Position numbers and translations under genes: made by a program
DNA from: Cryptomeria japonica
Taxonomy: Eukaryota > Streptophyta > Pinopsida > Cupressales > Cupressaceae
NCBI RefSeq assembly: GCF_030272615.1
Contig: NC_081410.1
Span: 502,596,442-502,660,441, forward strand
Reading direction: 5' to 3'
DNA: 64,000 bases
Notes under the pieces: model-generated
The model's input: only the letters and a program-made list of their open reading frames with translations
Told to the model about the DNA's origin: nothing
Databases searched by the model: none
Shown here: positions 22,527-36,633 of the stretch, in pieces
Position numbering within the stretch: position 1 is the first letter of the stretch
How the letters are laid out: the number at the start of each line of letters is the position of its first letter

Positions 22527-23258
22527 TTTCATTAGCATAGCAGATTCTCTCCTCCTCTCTTTTGTTACTTCTTCTATGTGTTATTCTCATTCTTCTATTT
22601 GTTGTCCTTAGTGTTGTCTACTTGAGGACGATGCAAAACATTGAGATCTCTTTTGGTCTCTCTCATGTTGACTCAAAAGACACATGTGTTCCCTTCTTCT
22701 AGGTGACCTTCCTTGATTGGGGATTGAAGAACAATTATGCATACATACATATGATATACATGAATAATCATACAGCATACTGACCCCGAGGAAAGCGAAG
22801 TCACCTTGTGCTTTGTGTTTTGTGTCTATTATCCTTGGGCTTATCTCACACTTGGGGGCTAAATCCTTGTGATAACGTGCTCCTCTCCTTTCTCATTTCT
22901 TATATGTATCACTACCTTAAATAAATCACCCCCAGTGAGGCGTGTGCGATCGCTTTAACATAGGGGGGCATACATCCCGTTCATATCTTTTCAAGATACT
23001 TGAAAATTTCTTGACAAATTTAGCTTTGCCTTGAAAATTTTTGATATCTTTCTTGCATGACTCATAGTGAGGGAACCTTACTACTGACAGTCATGGTTCT
23101 CCCTCATGATCTTCCCTTTTACTTTGTCAATCGAAGTCGTAAGATCCTTAGTCCACTGGGGGCTTGGTATATCTTGCCTTCTTGACGTGGTGAAAGTCTT
23201 TCAATGTTGTTTCCTTGTACTTTACCGGAAGTATGAGCGTATGCTTATACTCCTGCTA
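22527..23258 (+). other. 3' untranslated region of the gypsy-type element
   Basis: No ORF is visible. The region contains several G-runs resembling the purine tract, notably GGGGGCTAAAT at 22854-22864 and again at the real tract before the 3' LTR. This is where RT and integrase genes would stand in a full element; no remnant of them is visible. Confidence 0.6.
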
Positions 23259-23272
23259 AAGTGGGGGCTAAA
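23259..23272 (+). other. Polypurine tract
   Basis: AAGTGGGGGCTAAA lies directly before the TGTAGCATCC start of the 3' LTR. It is the expected second-strand primer in reverse transcription, although its end is not purely purine. Confidence 0.75.
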
Positions 23273-24529
23273 TGTAGCATCCTAAAATTGTGACACTTGC
23301 AATTTTGACTGCATTTGGGTCTTCACGATGGTGATGCAACACGGAACCTGAATGGAGACCCCGAAACTTGTTCATGACATCAAAAACTGCAGTTTTCAGC
23401 ACCCTGGCCTGATCCTCCTTGCACCCCGCTGTCCCTGGAGGTGGGACCATGGCGCCCAGCACCCTGGTCCTTCAGGACTAGGGCGCCCAGTGCCCTGGTC
23501 CCCCAGGACCATGGCGCCCAGCGCCCTGGTCCCTGAGCCTTTTTTTGGGCCCGGTCTCTTTTGGGTCTCGGGTCTTTAAGTTTGCAAATTGGAAAATAAC
23601 ATTTCCTGGTCCGCCTAAGGTCGGGAAAATCAGTCTATCAGCCCTAATTGACAAGTATATAAACTACATTTCCCCTCTCAAAAGGAGGAGGACATATGTA
23701 GAAAAAGGCGAAAGCGATATTCAAACATTCAAGCATTCAAGCATTCAAACATTCTTTCAAGCAATTGATCATTCTAAGTCTCCATTCAAGGCCAAGTGTT
23801 GCATTCAAGACAAGGATTCAACCATTGAAGAGGAGATCACATACAACATACAACATACTACATACATTACACCTTTGCATGTAAGAATACAAACATTCTT
23901 ACAACAAGGTATCAGTACTTGTTTACATTACAAACATTTACATTTACAACATTCTCATTTCTTGGTTAATTCCAAAACCGGGGTTTGACCTAAAGGCAAA
24001 CCCCTCATCCCTAACCCCCCAATCGTCCTCTCTTTTTTGTGTGTAGGTGGCACGTACGCGGCTATAATTGAAGATCTGGAATCCTTGTGCAGAGACGAAC
24101 AGATCCACCTTCGTTTTGCGGATTTTTCGGAGGACTGTGTGCACGCCGAGCGCCATCGTCCCGTCAACTTTCGCTCAAATTTGCAGAACAGCACCGTCTC
24201 GACATTTTACTACTAATTCCAGGTCCACAACTTCATCCCATATCCCTATCTCTGTTTATAAGCGAATCTTTCCTACTTTTCATGCAGTCCTAGCTTAATC
24301 TTTCTATCCACATTTCTTTACAAAAGAGGGTATCCTTGATGTCTTAACCCTTGAAACTCATATAGAATCCAATCTTGCATTGCGTGGGATTGGATCTTGT
24401 GGGTTTCAACCCCTCTTTTGAGTGTAAAGTCTCCCCTAAGTGAAAACCATCAACCCTAGTGACTCTCCCTTCTCTCTCCTTGGAGTTGGGGAGGGGAGAA
24501 CGACTAGGGTTCGATTTTTCCGCTTTACA
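23273..24529 (+). repeat. 3' LTR
   Basis: 1,257 bp, nearly identical to the 5' LTR; the main length difference is one extra 31-bp GC-rich unit (three units at 23447-23539). It ends CGCTTTACA and is followed by the TTAAT duplication at 24530-24534. Confidence 0.95.
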
Positions 24530-24599
24530 TTAATCAAGCACAACATTGTTGTAGATATAAATTATTTTCTTTTATTTTAAACAATTTTAATTATTACTT

Positions 24600-26270
24600 A
24601 TTCTTTTATCTTTTAAATGTATATTGATTTTAATTTTTCTATTCTGACCAATGTTTATTTATGAATTCATTCAACTTTTTTATTAGTTTTCTTTTATTTT
24701 ATCTATTTATATAAATAAATAAGAGTTTAATTATTAAATCATGAAGCATCATCAATCTTGAATGATTCAAAATTAATTTATTTTTAATTATAATAAATTT
24801 AATTTGTACTTGCTTCATATTATAATAGTTATAATGTATTATCTACACATTCTCATCAATTTTGAACATTTCTAAAGTGGGAATTTAGAGATAAAAACAT
24901 TTCAAAAATTCAATTCTTTGTTATCTTATTAGAAAGTTTAAAAAATGTTCAAATCAATAAATAAAATAGTAATTGATCAAAAGGACAAGTCAATATGATT
25001 TGATACATAAAAAATATATATATAATGTTTGAAATTGTGATATTTTCCTTTGTATCTTCATTGAATCTTTCTTTTAAATTTCTTGTCAAATTCCTTTATG
25101 GTTGACTTAGTTTTATACAAGAATGGAACTTGCCAAAGATTGGGTGTTTCTCTTATATTTTGAGGGGGTGATAAAAATGATGAATTATTTTAAATGTTTA
25201 ATGTTCTTCTAATTTAAATTGATATGATTCTTGGCTTACATTCCTTGACTACATTGAGCTGGAGTTAAATCCTAAGGATATAGGATTATCACAACTATTG
25301 AAATTTGGGTATATTAAAAAATATTAAATGACATTTTAAAGAGTATAAGAAACTTCAATCAATTTCAAAAATAGATTTGTACATAATAAAGTGGATGATT
25401 CCCTTTTGAAAAAAAATAGATTGTTCTAGTCCAAGAATAAATCTCTTAATTTGAATCAAATTTGGCTCCCCCATATTTGATTTCTTTTATCAGTATTTAA
25501 AAAAGAAAAGAACCAATATTTATTAATTTTCAATATTTAGCTAAAAATATTCAACTACGTTGATTGCTAAAATAAGTCCAATGAGTTATGAATTAATTCA
25601 TTATTTTTAAAAGACGTGTCAATCTTGGTTTCTTTTTAATGGCATAGTACTTCACTGTCCCTTTACTCATTTTTATCTTACCAAATCATGTTTTTCCTAT
25701 TCTACGTAATATCATCATTTTCAAATTGAATTTTATTGAAAGAGTCTAGAGAAATTGGGTAGTTGTATTTGACTAAAAATTAGCAATAAATTCTTATTGA
25801 GATTTGATAATAACATCTTTAAAAAAAAACATAATAGAAACATTTATTTCATTAAAAACTTGAGGATACATCGTTATATTAAAATCATACTTTGAACATA
25901 AAAAGCTCCTTAGGTCATCAATTGCCAAGGTAGGCCAATATACATGAGTATTATGATTTATAAAAATGAAATGAATTTTCTATGATCAAGGGATCTTTAC
26001 ACTCTAGAGTATTATATGCTTAACAAAATCATTATTTCTTTATTGTTTCATATAGATTTTAGAAAGTTATTAACAAAATAATTATTTCTTTCTTATTTAA
26101 TTATTGATGAAACTTGTTAGAGATCCATATCATGCTCATGGTGAATAAAAAACCACCATTTCAAATCATAATCCAAAAAAGTAATCCATTTCTAATAACT
26201 CTTCATAATTAATTTTGACATATTTATCAACACTAAAAATATACTCCACCTTGAGAACAAAAAAATTCTC
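24600..26270. repeat. AT-rich tandem unit, copy 1 (about 1.66 kb)
   Basis: Anchors shared with copy 2 are TCTAAAGTGG (24871 and 26526) and GAGTATAAGA (25341 and 26998), giving periods of 1,655 and 1,657 bp. There is no ORF. It preserves the empty state of the site where the 27-36 kb LINE inserted in copy 2 (about 25381-25420). Confidence 0.85.
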
Positions 26271-27056
26271 TTTGATTTTACATAATGAAAGATATTTTAT
26301 ATTTTCATCTTTGTCAATGTTTACTTTAAAATTCATTTAACTTTTTTTATATATTTATTTTATTTTATCTTATTTATATAAATAAATAATCTAATTTGTT
26401 TATTATATCATGTAGCATCACCAATCTCTAAATTTATTTGTAACTCTATAATCTTAATTTATATTTTATCCATATCATAACAATTATAATGCATTAAGTG
26501 CACTTTCTCATCAATTTTGGGCACTTCTAAAGTGGAAATTTAGAGAAAAAACTATCTCAAAATTGAATTCTTTGTTACCCTCTTGGAATGTTTCAAAATT
26601 GTTGAGATTAATAAATAAAATAGTATATGAAAAAAGAATAAGTCAATTTGATTTTATGCATGGAAAATATACTAAATGTTTGGGACTATGATATTTTTCT
26701 TTGTATCTTCAGTAATTTTTTTCTTTCATATTTGTTGTAGAATTCATTCATGGTTGACTTAGTTATATAGAAACAGTGGAGTTTGTCAAATATTTTGAGT
26801 GTCTCCCCTACTAAGAAGGGATGAGGAAACCGATGGATAATTTTAAAGGCTTAATTATTTTTCCCAATTTAACTTGATATGGTTCTTGGCTTACATTTTT
26901 TCACTATATTGAGATGGACTTAAATCCTAATGATATTGTATTATCACAATTATTGTAATTTTAGTATATTCAAAAATTTATTATATGAAATTTTAAAGAG
27001 TATAAGAAATTTCAATTAATTGTAAAAATAGATTTGTACAATATGAAGTGGATGAG
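26271..27056. repeat. AT-rich tandem unit, copy 2, left part
   Basis: Continuation of the tandem array; it ends at the LINE insertion. The right part of the same copy resumes at 36634 after the LINE and its target duplication. Confidence 0.85.
27043..27056. repeat. LINE target-site duplication, left
   Basis: ATGAAGTGGATGAG here matches ATGAAGTAGATGAG at 36620-36633, 13 of 14 bases. The uninterrupted equivalent in copy 1 of the AT-rich unit (near 25388) confirms the duplication. Confidence 0.9.
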
Positions 27057-29048
27057 TGGAGCAAAAAACTACATGCGAAAATGCCTCTGTGTGCAAAAAA
27101 GCGATGCAATGCATCGACATCCTTTTTGAGTGTTCTTATCCGCCGTGGGGAAATTACAAAGGCTCTGCAAATCATTTCGTTGTTTTGGCTAATAACTCTG
27201 GGATTGAGGATCTTGGAAGGGTCATATCACAGACCTGCGATCAAGAGGCCTTCTTTGCAAAAACAAAACACTCTTTGGTTAATGCGGTTAGGGCTCCCCC
27301 CCCTCTCTACAAGGGCTGGGATCGGGATTGGCATTTGGTGAGCCACAGAAATAACAGGGCTTTAGGGCAACCAAATGGCCCCAAATGAAATTCCAGTCAT
27401 TGTCGGGAGGAGGGTTTTGTAAAACCTAACCAGTCAAAGAGTTCCTCTACTTGCCATATTTTCCTTCATGAAAATCTTTGGGCAAATTTTTAGAGGATAT
27501 GGAAACCCCTGGTTGTCACAATTCTAAGGAAGTCGAGCACCCATTGTCAGATCTACCTTCAAATTCCCCAGCTTCTCCTAATGGGTTGGTCATTGAAATT
27601 GATAATCATACCTAGGCCAGGTATCAAATGCATTGCAGTGACAGAATGATCTTTGCTTAGTGGAAAGGTTGGGGGATCTCGTCTTAACAAATTGCCAATG
27701 GGGTGTCATCTTCCTTCAATAAAAATGTAAAAATTGACATCTTTCCTGATAATTTCTTAGCTATTGAATGTGGTATTCAGAGTCTGAGAAATTCATTGTT
27801 AAACAAGGATATATTAACATTTAAGGGTCTAGGGTTTGATTGCTAGGAATGGCAACCTCTCTTTCTCCCATCTCAATTCAATTCCTGCATGGTTAATAGA
27901 GCAATTTCACTGGATAAATTTCCTGTAGAATTGTGAAATAATGACTTTTTAAGAATAATAGGCAACAAAATAGGTAAATTTGTAGAAGTCAAAAAATCAG
28001 CCCTAAGCTTCTTTAACCAGCTCCTAATTATTAAAATGAATATTAACATTAAATCTTTAGAGCCTATAACTCTTAAATGTGATAAATCTTGTTTAACCCT
28101 AGAATTACCCTTTTATAATGGTTCTTTTGAAGATTCTATGCCAAGGAAGATCCCCTTCAAGAAACCTTTCCCTAAATCGTTGCTCATGTCTAATGGTGCA
28201 CCATTCAGTTTCATGGAAGGAGGGGGTTTCACTCTAGAGGGCTATAAGATTGATAATAACCCTAATCTCACCTCAGACCTATGCCCTCAAAGCTCCCCTG
28301 TTAAGCCCTCAAAGCTCCACTGTTAAGCCCTCAAAGCTCCCCTCTTCCTCCACTGCTAACTATAAATTCACCTATAGATGTCTCTCTTCTCAAGGATCGA
28401 GATCTGGAAGATGGTGAAATCAATGAGGTTATCCCTCAGAAAGAGCAGCTCAGTCTAACAAATATGTCATCATCTAGCTCTCTCATTCCACCAGAAAAGC
28501 TGAATCCCTTGGGGTCTCCCCCTTTAATTGAAGTAATTACCTCTGAGCAATTAGCAGTGATGGATAGGCTTTCCCCGGATCCAGGATTGGCATCCTTGCA
28601 GGATCATCCAATCTCTCTAGCCTTAAGGTTGGAGGGTTTTGAGGAGGCAAAGGCCCACTCTCTACCTTTGGAAGCTATTTCTAATACAATTGCAGAATCT
28701 GAGAGTGATCGTGTGGCTAGGAAAGTTAAAATCATTGCCAATTTTGTAGGGGAAGAAGTAGTAAATGACCTCATGGATCAATTGGTTGCTGAAATTTGTG
28801 ATGATGAGGAGTTGGAAAGACAAAGGGATTTCTTAGTCAAAAATCTAGTGGATGTTTCTAGAATCAACTTAGAAACTGATGATCTATTTATAGCATTAGA
28901 TAACTTAGAAAATGATAACCCAAATACTCTAGGCATTCTCAGCTTTGACAGAAGCAAAGACTCTCCCGACTATGCTAAACACAGTAAGAGAAGAGGTAGG
29001 AGATCCCTTGCTAAACTAAGATCAAAGGATAGAGATGCCAAGGGTTAG
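27057..29048 (+). pseudogene. LINE ORF1 remnant
   Basis: This is decayed coding sequence in front of ORF2. A segment near 27930-28030 (IIGNKIGKFVEVKKSALSFF) resembles the DUF4283/RNA-binding region of plant LINE ORF1 proteins. A longer open stretch at 28464-29048 (194 codons) is acidic with a basic Ser/Arg/Lys end. Frames change at least once between 28326 and 28464, next to a repeated CCTCAAAGCTCC motif. ORF1 normally binds LINE RNA as a chaperone. Confidence 0.65.
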
Positions 29049-29104
29049 GCTAAATCATCTACTCTTTTTAATGCAGGGGAGGGGAAGTTCCTCCCCAGAG
29101 AGCC

Positions 29105-32100
29105 ATGAAAATCATAACATGGAATGTTAGGGGTCTGAATGCCCCTAACAAACAACACATCTTAAAGCGCTGCATCTCTGATTCTAAACCAGACATAATA
29201 TTAATCCAAGAAACCAAAATGAACTCCTCTGAGATAGTCCTTTTTGAGAAAAAACTAGGTGTTAGATAGCTAAAGCACTCCCCTGCTATAGGGGCCTCAG
29301 GGGGCTTAGCCATCATTTGGGACTCTAGATTCATCTCATTTACACCTTTAGAGACTAAGCAAAATTGGATGGGAGGAGAAGTAGTAAGTTGTAAAAATAA
29401 CCTAAGGTTCAAATTGATTAACGTTTACAGTCCTATCCAAAATAGGGATAAGGATAGGGTGTGGGTGGAACTGGAGTCTTTCCTCAGAAGTTTCTCAAAT
29501 GATGTATGCATCATTGGGGAAGATTTCAATGCTATCACTAAGGTAGCAGACAAAAGAGGAGGTAGCAACAAACTTCCTCTAGCAGTTGTAGATTTCAATC
29601 ATTGGATCAATAGGAACTCCTTGTTGGAAATCCAGACGTCAGAAATTGCCTTCACCTAGAACAATAGAAGGCTTGGTTTCTGTAACATTGTTGAGAAACT
29701 AGATAGATTCTTTATCCATGGGGGGCTCTCGGAGCTTAACTTTACCCTGAATGCAAAACCCCTCCCTTTAGCAAGATCTGACCATTTCCCACTCCAACTA
29801 ATCTTATTACCTGACCACTCCCCTAAAAAATGTCCCTTCAAATTTGAGAGCATGTGGTTCAGAGATGATAACTTTTTAAACTTAATTGAGAACTGGTGGA
29901 GAAGCTCTGTTTTCTCTTGTTCGAAGATGTTTATTATCACAAGCAAGTTAAAGCTTATCAAAAGGAAGCTCTTAGAATGGAACAGGACTAATTTTGGAAA
30001 TATTTTTGATAAAAAATTCCTAATAGAAAATGATCTTAAGAATGTTAACAGTGAGGTTCTTGAGAAGGGGATGGATGAACATCTCTTCCTCAAAGAAAAG
30101 GCTCTACTCTCTGAGTATGAAAAGACACTCTCAAATGAAGAGATCTTTTGGAAACAAAAATCAAGGGAGACTTGGTTGAGTGATGGGGACCGAAATACTA
30201 AGTTTTTCCACAATAGTACTAAGAAAAGGCAATGGGTCAATCGAATTTCTAAAATTAAGAATTTCCAGGGTTCCATCCTGTCTGAACTGGATGATGTTGC
30301 CTCCAAGGCAGCGAGGTTTTTTGATAAAATCTTAAACAATATTGAAGGCTCCAACTTCATAGGCCAACTGAATATTATCAAGAATCTTCCAAAACTCATT
30401 AACGATGACCACAACAAAATCCTGTCAAAGAAATTCTCAGAGGAGGAGGTTAAATCTATCCTTATGAAGATGAATCCCGACAAGGCCCTGGGCCTGGATG
30501 GCTTCCCCACTAGCTTTTTCCAAAAATGTTGGGGTTTTATGGGGACAGAGATCATGGATGCCTTAGAAGGTATTAGGAACTCTAGTAAGATTCTCAAAGA
30601 AATCAACAATACCTTCCTTGCTCTCATCCCCAAAAAAGAGAATCCTGAAAGCTTTAATGACTTCAGACCAATAGCCCTTTGCAACACTCTGTGCTAACTC
30701 TTTACCAAAACCCTAGCAGCCAGACTCCAGAATCTTCTCCCCATTATCATTAGTGAAGAACAAACTAGCTTCGTAGTAGATAGATCAATCTATGATGGGG
30801 TTATTATATCCCAAGAGGCCATTCATTCGGTCCAGCTCAACAGGGCCCCAAGTATGCTAGTCAAATTAGACATAAGCAAAGCTTACGACAAAGTTGATTG
30901 GTGCTTCCTATGTAAATTCTTGGAGGCCTTTGGATTTTCCAAATTCTGGATCAACCTAATCTTTGAATGTATATCCACCCCCAAATTCTCAATCTTGGTT
31001 AATGGTTCCCCGGAAGGTTTCTTCAGCAGCTCAAGAGGGCTCAGGCAAGGAGATCCTATGTCCCCCTTCCTCTTCATCATCATGGCTGAAGCCCTAGGTA
31101 GATCCATCTCTAAGGCCAAAGAGGAAGGTGGGATCCAAGGAATCCCCATTACCAATGGCCTCCCTCCCTTTACCCACCAGCAATTTGTCGACGACACGAT
31201 GCTTTTTGGGTAGGGAAGTGTAAGGGAAGCGAGCACCTTCAAAGGCATCCTTAATTCCTATATGCTAGCCTCGGGTCAAGAGGTGAATCTGGCCAAGTCT
31301 GCAGTTTTTATGTTCAACATAGACCCCTCCTTAGGAAAAGTGATCAGAAATGTCCTGGAGATTAGTGAAGGAACTCTTCCTTGCAAATACCTAGGCATTC
31401 CCCTTGACAAGGGTAGAAGACCCTCAAAATTATGGGACAACTTGGTGGATAAAATCAAGTCTAGGATTAACACTTGGAAAGGAAAATGGCTCTCATCTGT
31501 AGGTAGAGCAACCTTGGTTAGATCGGTCTTGTCAGCTATGCCCATTTACCAGTTCTCCTATCAACATTTATCTTCTTCTAAACTTGTAGAGATCAACAAG
31601 CATCTCAGGACTTTCTTTTGGCAAGGTGCTAATGACAACCGTAAAATATCACTCATATCCTGGGAAAAGATATGCAAACCTAAAGAAGAAGGAGGAGTTG
31701 GCATTAAAAACCTTCATGATCATGGCAAAGCCTTGGGTGCCAAGTTGGTCATGAGGATGTTCAAAATCCCCCACCTCAAATGGGCTCATTTGCTACACCA
31801 CAAATACCTTAATGGAGGGAATCCTATCCAATCTTCAGAGAAACCAACCCTCCCAAAGGGTCCTGCCTATGGAATTTTATGTTAGACTGTAGGAGGATTA
31901 TCTCTGACAGACTTACTTGGAACCTGGGGTACGAGGATAAAGCTCTTTTCTGGTCGGATTCATGGGGTGGATATAAGGTTATTGATAACATCCATGACTT
32001 TGGTGCTACTCGTATCCTTCTTGAATCTCATAGAGGACCCCTGTTAAACAACTATATCTCCCCTTCAGAGGATGGGGCTGGTTGGCAATGGATCGAGAAG

Positions 32101-33303
32101 GAAGATGAGGATATCCCGGTAAGGGATAAACAAAAACTTATGGCAATTCTTAAATCAAAGAACATTGCCTTAGGTCAGAATGAGGACAAGCTCATCTGGG
32201 ATGGCTCCCTGAGAGGAGAATACAACTCCAAGGATGGGTACTCTCTCATCTCAAAATCATTTATAAGACCTATGACTGAGCTTCCCTTGAAACTTTGCTA
32301 GGATAAATATTGTCTGCCTAAGGCAAGGATCTTCTCATGGCTTGCAGTTCAGAACAAGCTCCTAACTGTGGACAAATTTAGAAGAATGGGGTATGAGGGC
32401 CCTAGTAGATGTCCTCTTTGCGAGGCAGATGAGGAAGACACCAATCATATCCTCCTTAATTGCCCCTTTGCTCACAAATGTTGGATCTGGTTCACTAACA
32501 AACTTGAATGGTTTGCGGCCTTCCCCCACACCATCTTTGGAATGCTCAAGGCATGGCCTCTCCTTAGGCATGGCTATCTCTTTGAAGGTTTATGGACAAC
32601 TCTTCCTTCTTTCATTATGTGGGAACTATGGAAGGAGAGAAATAGATGTCTCTTCAAGAATGAAAAACTAGAGGTTCCCAGAATCATTAACAGGATAGAG
32701 TTAGCTATCACTAAGCTCATGAACAACCGATTGTCATTAGGCTCATTGAAGAATTCCTCTATCACTTATTGGGATGAAAAGATGAAAAAACATTGGGAAG
32801 GCTTATCCTTTCCTCCCTTTATAGGAGATGGTCATATTGCAACTCTTCGATCAAGGGATGCATGCAGATGGCAGCCCCTAGGCGAATGTTGGGTGAAGCT
32901 AAACTTTGATGGGGCATCCCATGGCAACCCAGGGCAAGCAGGGATAGGATGTGTTGTTCATGATTGGGAAGGCAAGGAACTAGCAACCCTTGCCTCTCTG
33001 GTTGGCATCAACACCAACAATTGGGTGGAACTTATGTCCTTGGTGGAGGGTCTGCATTTATGTAGGAAACTAGGAGTTAAGAACTTGGAAATTGAAGGAG
33101 ATTCGACTATAATTGTCAATGCTCTGAGGAAAGGTAGTATGCCTAATTGGAGACTAAATACTTTGCTGTCAAAAGCTCTTGACTTATGTAGAGATTTTGA
33201 TAGGTTCACAGTCAATCATATTTATAGGGAGGGCAATAAAAGAGTAGATGAGTTGGCCAACTCGGGAGCCGATGGCATCAATCTCCTGTCTGTGCCACCT
33301 TAA
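29105..33303 (+). pseudogene. LINE ORF2: endonuclease, RT, zf-RVT, RNase H
   Basis: The ATG at 29105 starts the AP-type endonuclease (TWNVRGLN, QETKM, DFNAI, RSDHFPL). RT follows (GLDGFPTSFFQKCW, LDISKAYDKVDW, GLRQGDPMSPFL, FVDDTMLFG), then a zf-RVT finger (CPLC...HILLNC, near 32410-32465). RNase H ends it (LNFDGASHGNPGQAG, EIEGDSTIIV, HIYREGNKRVDELAN), so its catalytic acids look intact. The frame is constant to 31880, where one frameshift occurs, and is constant after it. Stops at 29266, 29657, 30695, 31211 and 32299 break it; four of the five stand where Trp is expected. It nicks DNA and copies LINE RNA; inactive here. Confidence 0.92.
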
Positions 33304-34480
<1,177 letters not shown>

Positions 34481-35650
34481 CATACACTTTGGTGGCATCA
34501 CTTTATCTTCCTCTAAAATGTCATGTTTCATCCATGTTACCTTTGTTTCAATGAAACCATCGTTATTGTCAATGAGCCTTGTGGTTTCATCAATCTCCTC
34601 ATTTTCACCAAAATCTTTACCTTACATGTTTGTGTTGATGTAATGCTCCATCGGTTCATCGAAACCCTATTTTTGATAGGAATCCTTTTGTCGTTTTGTT
34701 TCATAACCGTCTTATCGATCTTTAAGTTTAGCGATAATGGTTCCTCATTATCCGGCTTTTGCATTGGCATCGATGAAATTCCTTATGTCAGTGAAAGAAG
34801 AATATCTTCTTTCGACCTTTTATTTTTACCAATGGCATGTTATCAATGGAAATCTCTTATGTTTTATCGACCTTTTGTCTTTTGATGAAACTGTCACTGT
34901 CGGCCAATAACTTTAGTATCTCTTTGACACCTTTCTTCTCGAAAAGTCCTATCGATGAAACCTTCCCCAGTTTCTTCGATCTCATCATTTCGGTAGAACT
35001 ATCATCTTCAATGAATTCTTTACATGTCCTACCGATATCGTAGTTTCTTTGACATCCTTGCTTCATCGACGGAACCTCCTTTGGTTTCTTCGATATACCT
35101 TCTATCGATGAAAAATAATTCTTTCGATAAGTCCCTTTTGAAGTTCATCAAGGCCCAAGTCTGTTCGATAAATCATCTTATCGATGAAACATCGATAGGT
35201 TTCTTCGATACAACAAGTGTACCATTTCAGTCAAAATAGACATTTTGGTGAGAGGTTAGTGTGTATATCCGATGGCTTTGGTTTGGTTGATAACTTTTAG
35301 GATTTTGATGTTGGTGGAAGTTTCAAGGGTTCTATCGAAGTTCTTAATGGCATGCTTGATTTCTTTTTTTAATAGAAAACTTCCGTAGTGCACGGTTGTT
35401 TCAATGGAAGCATACACTTTGGTGGCATCACTTTATCTTCCTTCAAAATATCATGTTTCATCGTTGTTACCTTGTTTCGATGAAACCATCCTTATCATTA
35501 ATGAGCCTTATGGTTTCATCGATCTCCTCATTTTCATCGAAAGCTTTACCTTACGTGCCGATGTAATCCTCCATCGGTTCATCGAAACCCTATTTTTGAT
35601 AGGAATCCTTTTGTCACTGCGTTTCACAACTGGCTTAATGATGATCAGCC
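34481..35650 (+). repeat. CGAT-rich segment with a 205-bp internal duplication
   Basis: 34481-34692 and 35411-35615 are similar copies (shared start CATACACTTTGGTGGCATCA, shared end TTGATAGGAATCCTTTTGTC), 930 bp apart. The sequence between is dense in ATCGATGAAAC and GGTTTCTTCGAT words. These are mutually inverted half-motifs and are rare elsewhere in the window. Several short ORFs exist on both strands; none looks real. Confidence 0.75.
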
Positions 35651-35677
35651 CCAGCCACCTTCAGGATTTCTAGGCCT

Positions 35678-35681
35678 TCCA

Positions 35682-35727
<46 letters not shown>
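35678..35727 (+). repeat. (TG)n(TA)n microsatellite
   Basis: A TG dinucleotide run passes into a TA run within the 3' region of the LINE. Confidence 0.9.
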
Positions 35728-35736
<9 letters not shown>

Positions 35737-36619
35737 TTTAATCATCATTCACATTATGTATTAGGATTTTCTTTGGACTCACATCTATATAATCATATTC
35801 ATATATAGTTTCCTATTTTCCTGCCTGTTCTCTCAGCTTTAAGTTAAATCAGTCTCAGATGCATATGTCAATTTTCCTCTTTCTTCCTAGTAATCTCTAG
35901 CATCATATTATTAGATTAAGGGTCGACCTGATAAATTTTATCTCACTTAAAGCTTTCCCATGACACTCAATTAGTGCCTGGAAGGCTCTTGAACCATATT
36001 CTTTAAGATGGTAGCTCCCCACGATCTCTTTGCATGAATATTTATGGAATTTTCCTTGTTAATATTTATTGAGTTTATGCTCTTCGATGGGTAATCACTC
36101 TCACATTATGTTTCTAGAGATTTTTTGAGACTAATATTTTGAGCTGTGTATCCTAACAGGGTGACCATCCAGGCAGGTATGATATATTGTATAAGTTGAC
36201 TTGTTCGGTTTTCTTTTTCCTAACATTCTGGTGAGAGATTTTCTCAAGATTTTGTGTAGCATAAGGAGCAGAGCATGCTTAACCCTCTGTTTCAGGAATA
36301 GCAAGAACTGTCACCCACAAATGGCAGCATCACCCCAAGAGATGGGCAATCTACTGCTCAACTTTACACAGAGGATTTCTACATACAATCTTCATTATTT
36401 TGGACAAGTTCCCTTTGTGATCTTGTATCTCCATTTTGTATCGCATTCTTAATTTTTTCTGATCCTTGAGGGATTTGGGCTAGACCAGAGGTTTTCTTCC
36501 CTCTATTCTTTCCTACCAGTGCCCACACTGAATGGAGGTGTAAATGTAAATCTATCTATTTTTTAAATTAATAGAATTCTTTGGCCTTGGCCTTTTGTCG
36601 ATAAAAAAAAATAAAAAAA
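35728..36619 (+). other. LINE 3' untranslated end with A-rich tail
   Basis: No coding sequence. The end reads GGCCTTTTGTCGATAAAAAA followed by A-rich repeats, the tail primed at insertion. It abuts the right target duplication at 36620-36633. Confidence 0.8.
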
Positions 36620-36633
36620 ATGAAGTAGATGAG

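Larger units (their letters stand above)
16673..24529 (+). mobile_element. Gypsy-type LTR element with gag-protease only (non-autonomous)
   Basis: A complete 7,857-bp element has two closely similar LTRs, a TTAAT duplication, a tRNA-Trp-like primer site and a purine tract. Inside is a roughly 1.1 kb leader with repeats, then one reading frame of 1,148 codons holding gag and protease, then about 750 bp before the 3' LTR. There is no RT, RNase H or integrase, so mobility would need enzymes from a related element. The gypsy element at 55.3-61.7 kb has the same kind of primer site and a similar leader block, and would be a relative. The structure resembles the TR-GAG class described in plants. 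Confidence 0.9.

Noticed and set aside
29656-30687. Minus-strand ORF of 343 codons
   Set aside because: It is antisense to the endonuclease-RT part of a LINE ORF2, which has clear catalytic motifs on the plus strand.
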